Source: W0P28-013 sp963621145
GTDB lineage: Bacteria; Bacteroidota; Bacteroidia; Bacteroidales; Paludibacteraceae
Assembly: GCA_963621145.1 (NCBI GenBank)
Contig: CAVFDI010000006.1
Coordinates: 1 to 48,283 of the forward strand
DNA length: 48,283 nucleotides
Direction: 5' to 3'
Part shown: in pieces, positions 24,701 to 30,700 of the stretch
Position numbering within the stretch: position 1 is the stretch's first letter
How the letters are laid out: each line of letters opens with the position of its first letter
The notes under the pieces: generated by a model
Database searches by the model: none
What the model saw: only the letters and a program-made list of their open reading frames with translations
What the model was told of the DNA's origin: nothing
Position numbers and translations under genes: made by a program

Positions 24701-27700
24701 TTGTCAACTGCCGCCACTTTGTATTCGAAAGTCGTTTCAGTTTTGCTCGGGTCGTCGTTCCAGTAGAGGAACTTGTAACCTGTCTTGGCGATTGGTTTGG
24801 CATATAGCGTAGTGCCAAATTCGTAATCGCCTGTAACTGGCGTTACAGTACCCATGTTTTCATCGTTGCTAGTGGTGATTACATGGTATGTTTTTGGTTT
24901 GAAGCAAGCCACCAGTATGGTATCGCCCAAAACATCGAGCGTAAAATTCTCGGATACATTCAGTTTGTTGCCATTCTTGTCGGCCCAATGACTCCACTCG
25001 TAACCAGTTTCAGGCACAACACTTAAATCGAGGTTCGAACGATATTCATAATCTACCTTGTCAAGCTCAAGCGATGGTTTACCTTTGGCTGTATTTTCAG
25101 TACGAATCGTTACTTTGTAATTTTTCTTCTTGAATGTGGCAGTGATGGTTGCTTCGCCAGTAACCGTGTATGGGTGATAATAACCACCAGTATAGCCATC
25201 GCTCCAACTAGCGAACTCATAACCATATTCTGCATTGGCTTGCAAAACAATTCCCGTATTATATTCGTAATTGCCGCCACCCGAAACGGAACCAGCATTC
25301 GGATCGGTTGAGTAGGCATACACACGATAAAGCTCGTCGGCGAAATAGGCAGTAAGCGTTACATTGGCAGCCGTGTCGAGTTTGTACGAGAATGTGGCGT
25401 CGTTCGAAACCACTTTGTTACCCAAGCGCCACTCTTTGAACGATTTACCTGTGGCAGGCGTGGCAGTAACTGTGATAGAACTACCAAACGCCACCGAGCC
25501 ACCACCAGAAACAGTGCCTTGTCCATCGCCAACAGCCGTCGATACGGTATAATTTATCGGAGTGAAATTGGCTAAGAATGTGGTGTCGTGGTCGAGCGCC
25601 AGCACCTGATACGAGATGGTTGTGTTCAATCCTTGGCTCGGCTGATATTGCCAACCTGCAAAGTCGTAACCATCTTTCGGTTTTGCTACTATATATAATA
25701 TGGTGTCGAACGGATAATTTCCCGAAACTGGAGTGATTGATCCATGAAGCAGATTGTCAACACTTGTAGTTACATGGTAGCTCTGCTTTTTGAACACTGC
25801 CGTGAATGTGGTATCGGTAACACTGCTGATGGTGAATGTTTTGCTTGCACCGCCAGAAACTCCCTGCCAACCGACAAATTCATAACCAGTTTTTGGTGTA
25901 GCGGTAATGGTTACATTTTCTTCGTCGAATTTATGATCGGCTCCGCCAACAACGCTAACCGAGCCCCAACTGTCGTTGTTCGTCTCTACATTCACCTTCA
26001 CATCGATAGGTTCGAAAGCGACGCGCACCACAGTGTCGCGCGGATCTGTTACCAAATAGGTGTAGCTCGGTTCGTTGGACAGATCGCCATTCCACGCCTT
26101 CACTTGGTAGCCCCTTGCTGGCGTAGCGGTGAACATTACCGACTGCGTATATTCTACCAGTTTGCTTTGCGGCGTAACCGAGCCTTTACCTTCGGTCTTT
26201 TCAGATTTTATGGTGTACGAAATCGGTTTGAAATAGGCGGTGAACACTGAGTCCGCTTTTGTGCCACGATAGTTTTCGATGGTGCGTGTGGCACTGGTGT
26301 TGCCATCTTGCCATTTTTCGAATCGATAACCTGGTTTGGCACTAGCCGAAATGGTTACCGCAGTATTGTAGACCACATCGGTTGAACCTGTGGCAGTGCC
26401 CTTGGTCTCGTCGGCCGATTGCACAGTGATGTGGTATGTGTTTGCCTCAAATATGGCTTTCAGTGTTACATTGTTTGGTGTCTCGAGCGTGTAGTTACGC
26501 GTCAATTCGTCGCTGTTCAGATCGTCCCAACGCAAGAATGAGTAACCATCCTTTTCTGTAATGGTAAATTCTACACTGCCCATATAGTCGCATGTGCGAC
26601 TCTTTGGCGATACGCTACCCATCGCCTCGTCGTTCACTGTAGCCGAAACGGTATATTGCAGCGGAGCAAAGTTGGCAACAATCTCAATGTCGTAGGCCTT
26701 CACCGTGTATTCGTACGGATTGTCGAGTACATTGCTCGTCCATTTTGTAGAACTAAAGCCAGTAAATTTGTAGCCCGCAGCAGGCGTAGCAGTGATTGTT
26801 GCCTTGTCGCCGAACAGATACGAGCCATCGCCCATCACCGTGCCACGACCAGAGACATTCACGCTGGTTGTAACATTGAACGATGCTTTTGCAAAAATGG
26901 CTTGAATGGTAGTGTCGCGCGGCACATTAATGTCGAACACGCGCACCGAATCGGCATCGCTCGTGCCATCGCTCCAGCGAACAAATTTATAACCCGTTGC
27001 CGGCGTGGCTTTTATGGTAGTGCTAGTTTTATAGTCGAATGTGCCGCCACCCGAAACTTTACCCATGTTCTCGTCGTTGCGCGTAAGGGTAACTTTGTAT
27101 TTCAGTGGCTCGAATTGGGCTTCGAAAACCGTATCTGGCAAATTCTTCACCGTATACTTTAGCTCTTTCGAAGAGTAGCCGTTGGTCCACCCCGTAAATT
27201 TATAACCAGGCAGCGTGTCGGCTTTTATGGTGAGCGTTGTGTCGTAGTTGTAGTTGTCGCTCTGTGGCGTTACCGTACCACGCTCTGCATCATATTTTAT
27301 GGTAACTTTATATTTTATCGGTTTGAAATAGGCGACCAACTCGTCGGCATAGGCTGGCGTGGTGTAACCAAATTCGGAGTTGGTGTATTCGGGCTTGTTC
27401 CAATGGCTGAATTCGTAACCCGTGCCAGGCGTAGCCTTCACGTTGAAACTTGTGCTATATTTGTGGTTGCCACTTGCAGGCGAGGTTACATGCCCTTGCG
27501 TTGTAACGGCGGGGCGCACCGTTATGTAGTAATCAATCGTATCGAACAGCGCAGTGAAGGTAGCCGCTTCGGCACCCATGGTGTAGTCGAAACTTTTGCT
27601 AGTTTTACCATTCTCTTGCCAACGCAGGAATTTGAAACCAGGATTTTCCGTTACGCTGATTTCCACAGGGTCTTCGAAAAGATGCGTGGTTGTGCCGTCG

Positions 27701-30700
27701 GGCGACACTGTGCCGTAGTCGCTGTTGTTGTCCTGCACACGCACGGTGAGATCGTAACTATCTTTTACAAACTTAACCTCGAGTGTGGTATCGTTCGGTC
27801 CAAGATTGAATTTGAAATTCTGACGCTTTTCGCCATTTTCCCAACCAACAAATTTATAACCTGTGGCAGGAGTGGCGGTTACCGATATCGTGTCGTTAAA
27901 TTTGTGTATGCCAGTGGCGGGCGAAACCGTACCATTGGTGGCGATGGTTGTGAGTGTTACATCTTTTGCCTCGAAAATGGCAGTGAGCGTAACCGCCTTG
28001 GTAACCTCGAACTTGCGCGGATTGTCGGTCAGGCCATCGTCCCACTGTTTGAACCGATAGCCCGTATTGGCATAAGCTTTTATCACAGCCGAGTCGCCAT
28101 ACGAATAGGTCGCTGTGGGGTCGACCGTGCCAAGCGTGGTGTTGCCATCTTTCACTGCGGTTGTTACTGTGAATTTCTTCGGAGTAAAATTGGCAGTGTA
28201 GGTAATCGGTCCATCGAGGTTTTCGACCTTAATCTGATATGTACGATAGGCATAGCTGCCACCACCGGTGTAGGTCCAGCCTGCCCAATCGTAGCAGCAA
28301 TCGTACTCCTTGGCTTCCAAATCGAGTGTAGTGCCATAGTCGTACTCGCCCGAGCCTGGCGTCACCGTGCCATGGTTGGCATCGTCGGGGATAATGTTCA
28401 CAACGCACTTGCGCGGTGCAAATGTGGCAGTGAAAGTGGAATCGCCCTCCCATTTTACTTTTATCTTCAACGGATTGGCAGTGCTACCATTTTGCCACTG
28501 CTTAAATTCGTAACCAGTTTTGGCCGTAGGTACGAGTGTTACGCTGTCGCCAAAAAGATAAGAACCAGCGCCCTCTACCGTACCATTGCCAACAACATTA
28601 ACCGAGACTGAAGCATCGTTAGGCTCGAACACAGCGATAAGTGTAGTTGATTTAGCAGGTACCTTGTAATTGACACTTGAGCTCGAACCAGACCAATCGC
28701 CCTTCCATTCTTTGAAGTGATAACCCTTGTGCGCAGTTGCCACTATCAAAGTGTCGCTGTTGTAGGGTATTAGACCACCTGGAGTTACATCGCCCGGCGT
28801 TTCCGTGCCAATCTTCTCCACCTCGGTGGTTACATTTATGAGTTTGGCGGTGAACAGAGCCGTGATGGTGATGTTTGTGTCCAGCACAGTGTAGGTGTAA
28901 GGGTTATTATTTTTGCTCACGCCATTGCTCCAACCTGCAAATTCGTAACCGTCGTTAGGTGTAGCGGTTATTTCCAACTCGCTGTTGTATGGCAAAGTGC
29001 CACCAGGCGTTACAGATCCCTTAGTAGCATCGTTCACGCCTGTGGTAACTGTGTAACTCTCTACACCCAATATCGCTTGAATGGTGGTATCGCTAACCAC
29101 TGTCACCTTTCGCTTAACGCCGCCAGCGTAGCCGTCGCTCCAACCAATAAGCTTATAGCCACGATACACCTCTACAACTATCTCATATTCAGTTTCATAA
29201 TCTACATACTGATCTGTTCCAGCGGGATCGATATTACCCATTTTGGTATCGTTCACACTTGTTGTTACCTCAAATTCGTCTGGCTCAAAAATGGCAGTGT
29301 AGGTAGCACTTTCGGTAACATAGAGCGAGAAAATAGAATCACCAGAAGCCTCCTTGCCATCTTTTTCCCACCTAACAAAATGATAATTGGGCTTATTCGT
29401 AGCTTTTAGTACAGCCGTTTCGCCCAAGGTGTAGTACGATTTGTTTCTCGATGCTTCGCCCCACTTACTATTGTTTGAGGTTACAACAATATCGTAAGTT
29501 GGATTAACAGTAAGAGTAAGATTTACCACCGAGTCGCACCCAGCAACCGAACGCAAATTGATGGTATATGTTCCCGAAGCATAGAACGAGCGAAATTTTT
29601 CATCAATTGATTCCCAACGATAGTTTTTGGGCATTGGGAAGATGTATGGCACCTCTTTGTCGTAGCACGCATCAGAAATTGAGATGTTATAGTTTGGTGC
29701 AATGGTCAAATTCAGAGTCATGATGGAATCGCAACCCCACACGGTTTGCAAGTGGCGCACATACCGCTGCGTAGAAGCAGTGCGGTACGTACCCAAGCAT
29801 GTAGTTTCGCTCCATGTGTAGGCATCGCCGTAGTCTATTCTGAAACCATGATTTTCGTAATGATCGCCCAAACAGATGGTATCGTTATAGACAGGATTGT
29901 GCGGCGGACAAGTGGTAGTAAAGTGAAGTGTATCGCCATAGTAACGCACATTCCCCTCGTCCATCCACATACGATAGGTATACTCCTTGCCGCGCAACAG
30001 ATTGGTAAGTGTACCTTGCAGCGAACTTGGATTATTGCCTGTCAATGGGAATTGTGTAGAATTAAAATATTCTTCACCTCTCAGTTTCCACTCGAAACCA
30101 ACCGAATCAGCCGAAGTCAGATATTTGTAAGCGCCTTTGAGTGTTGCATTGGTAGAGTCGCTTGCCACAACCGACAGAGTAGTTGCGTATGGTTTGCAAT
30201 CTTTGAAAATCGGGTAATTGCTGTTGATGCTATCTTTATCTTGAATGTAATATGTGCTGCTCAAGCGCCCTGGCATTTCCGAGCTAGCAAAAAGATCGGA
30301 TGAAATTTGTGTGACACCAGAAGTTGTACCCGAAGGCGAAGTACAACACCCCTGCAAATAGTAACAGTTGCTAGCCGATGCCACATTTGTATTATTTCCA
30401 TTCGATGCTTGAAAACCTGTGATAGGGTAAGTTACAGTCAGTGCGTAAGTTCTCCAAGCATAAGTGTACTCCTTGCCTTGATAAACATCATTGTCATGGC
30501 CAAGCAAACCATCTTCGGCAGCGGTTGCTACGGTTGGACAGCGCGAAATAAGTTTACCAGCATTATAACAATTGGTAGCCTCTACACCAAAGCCAATACC
30601 AGCCGCCACGCCAATACAATTGTAAGTATTCCAATTCCTACCTTTGACAGAAGAAACTGACCAAATATTGAGGGCTTTAACCTCACCCACATTGTAGCAA

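Noticed and set aside
7275..29500. CRISPR array or tandem mobile elements in the periodic DNA
   Set aside because: The 222-base period is in frame and diverged, and encodes a known repeat family. There are no short identical repeats with unique spacers, and no cas genes.
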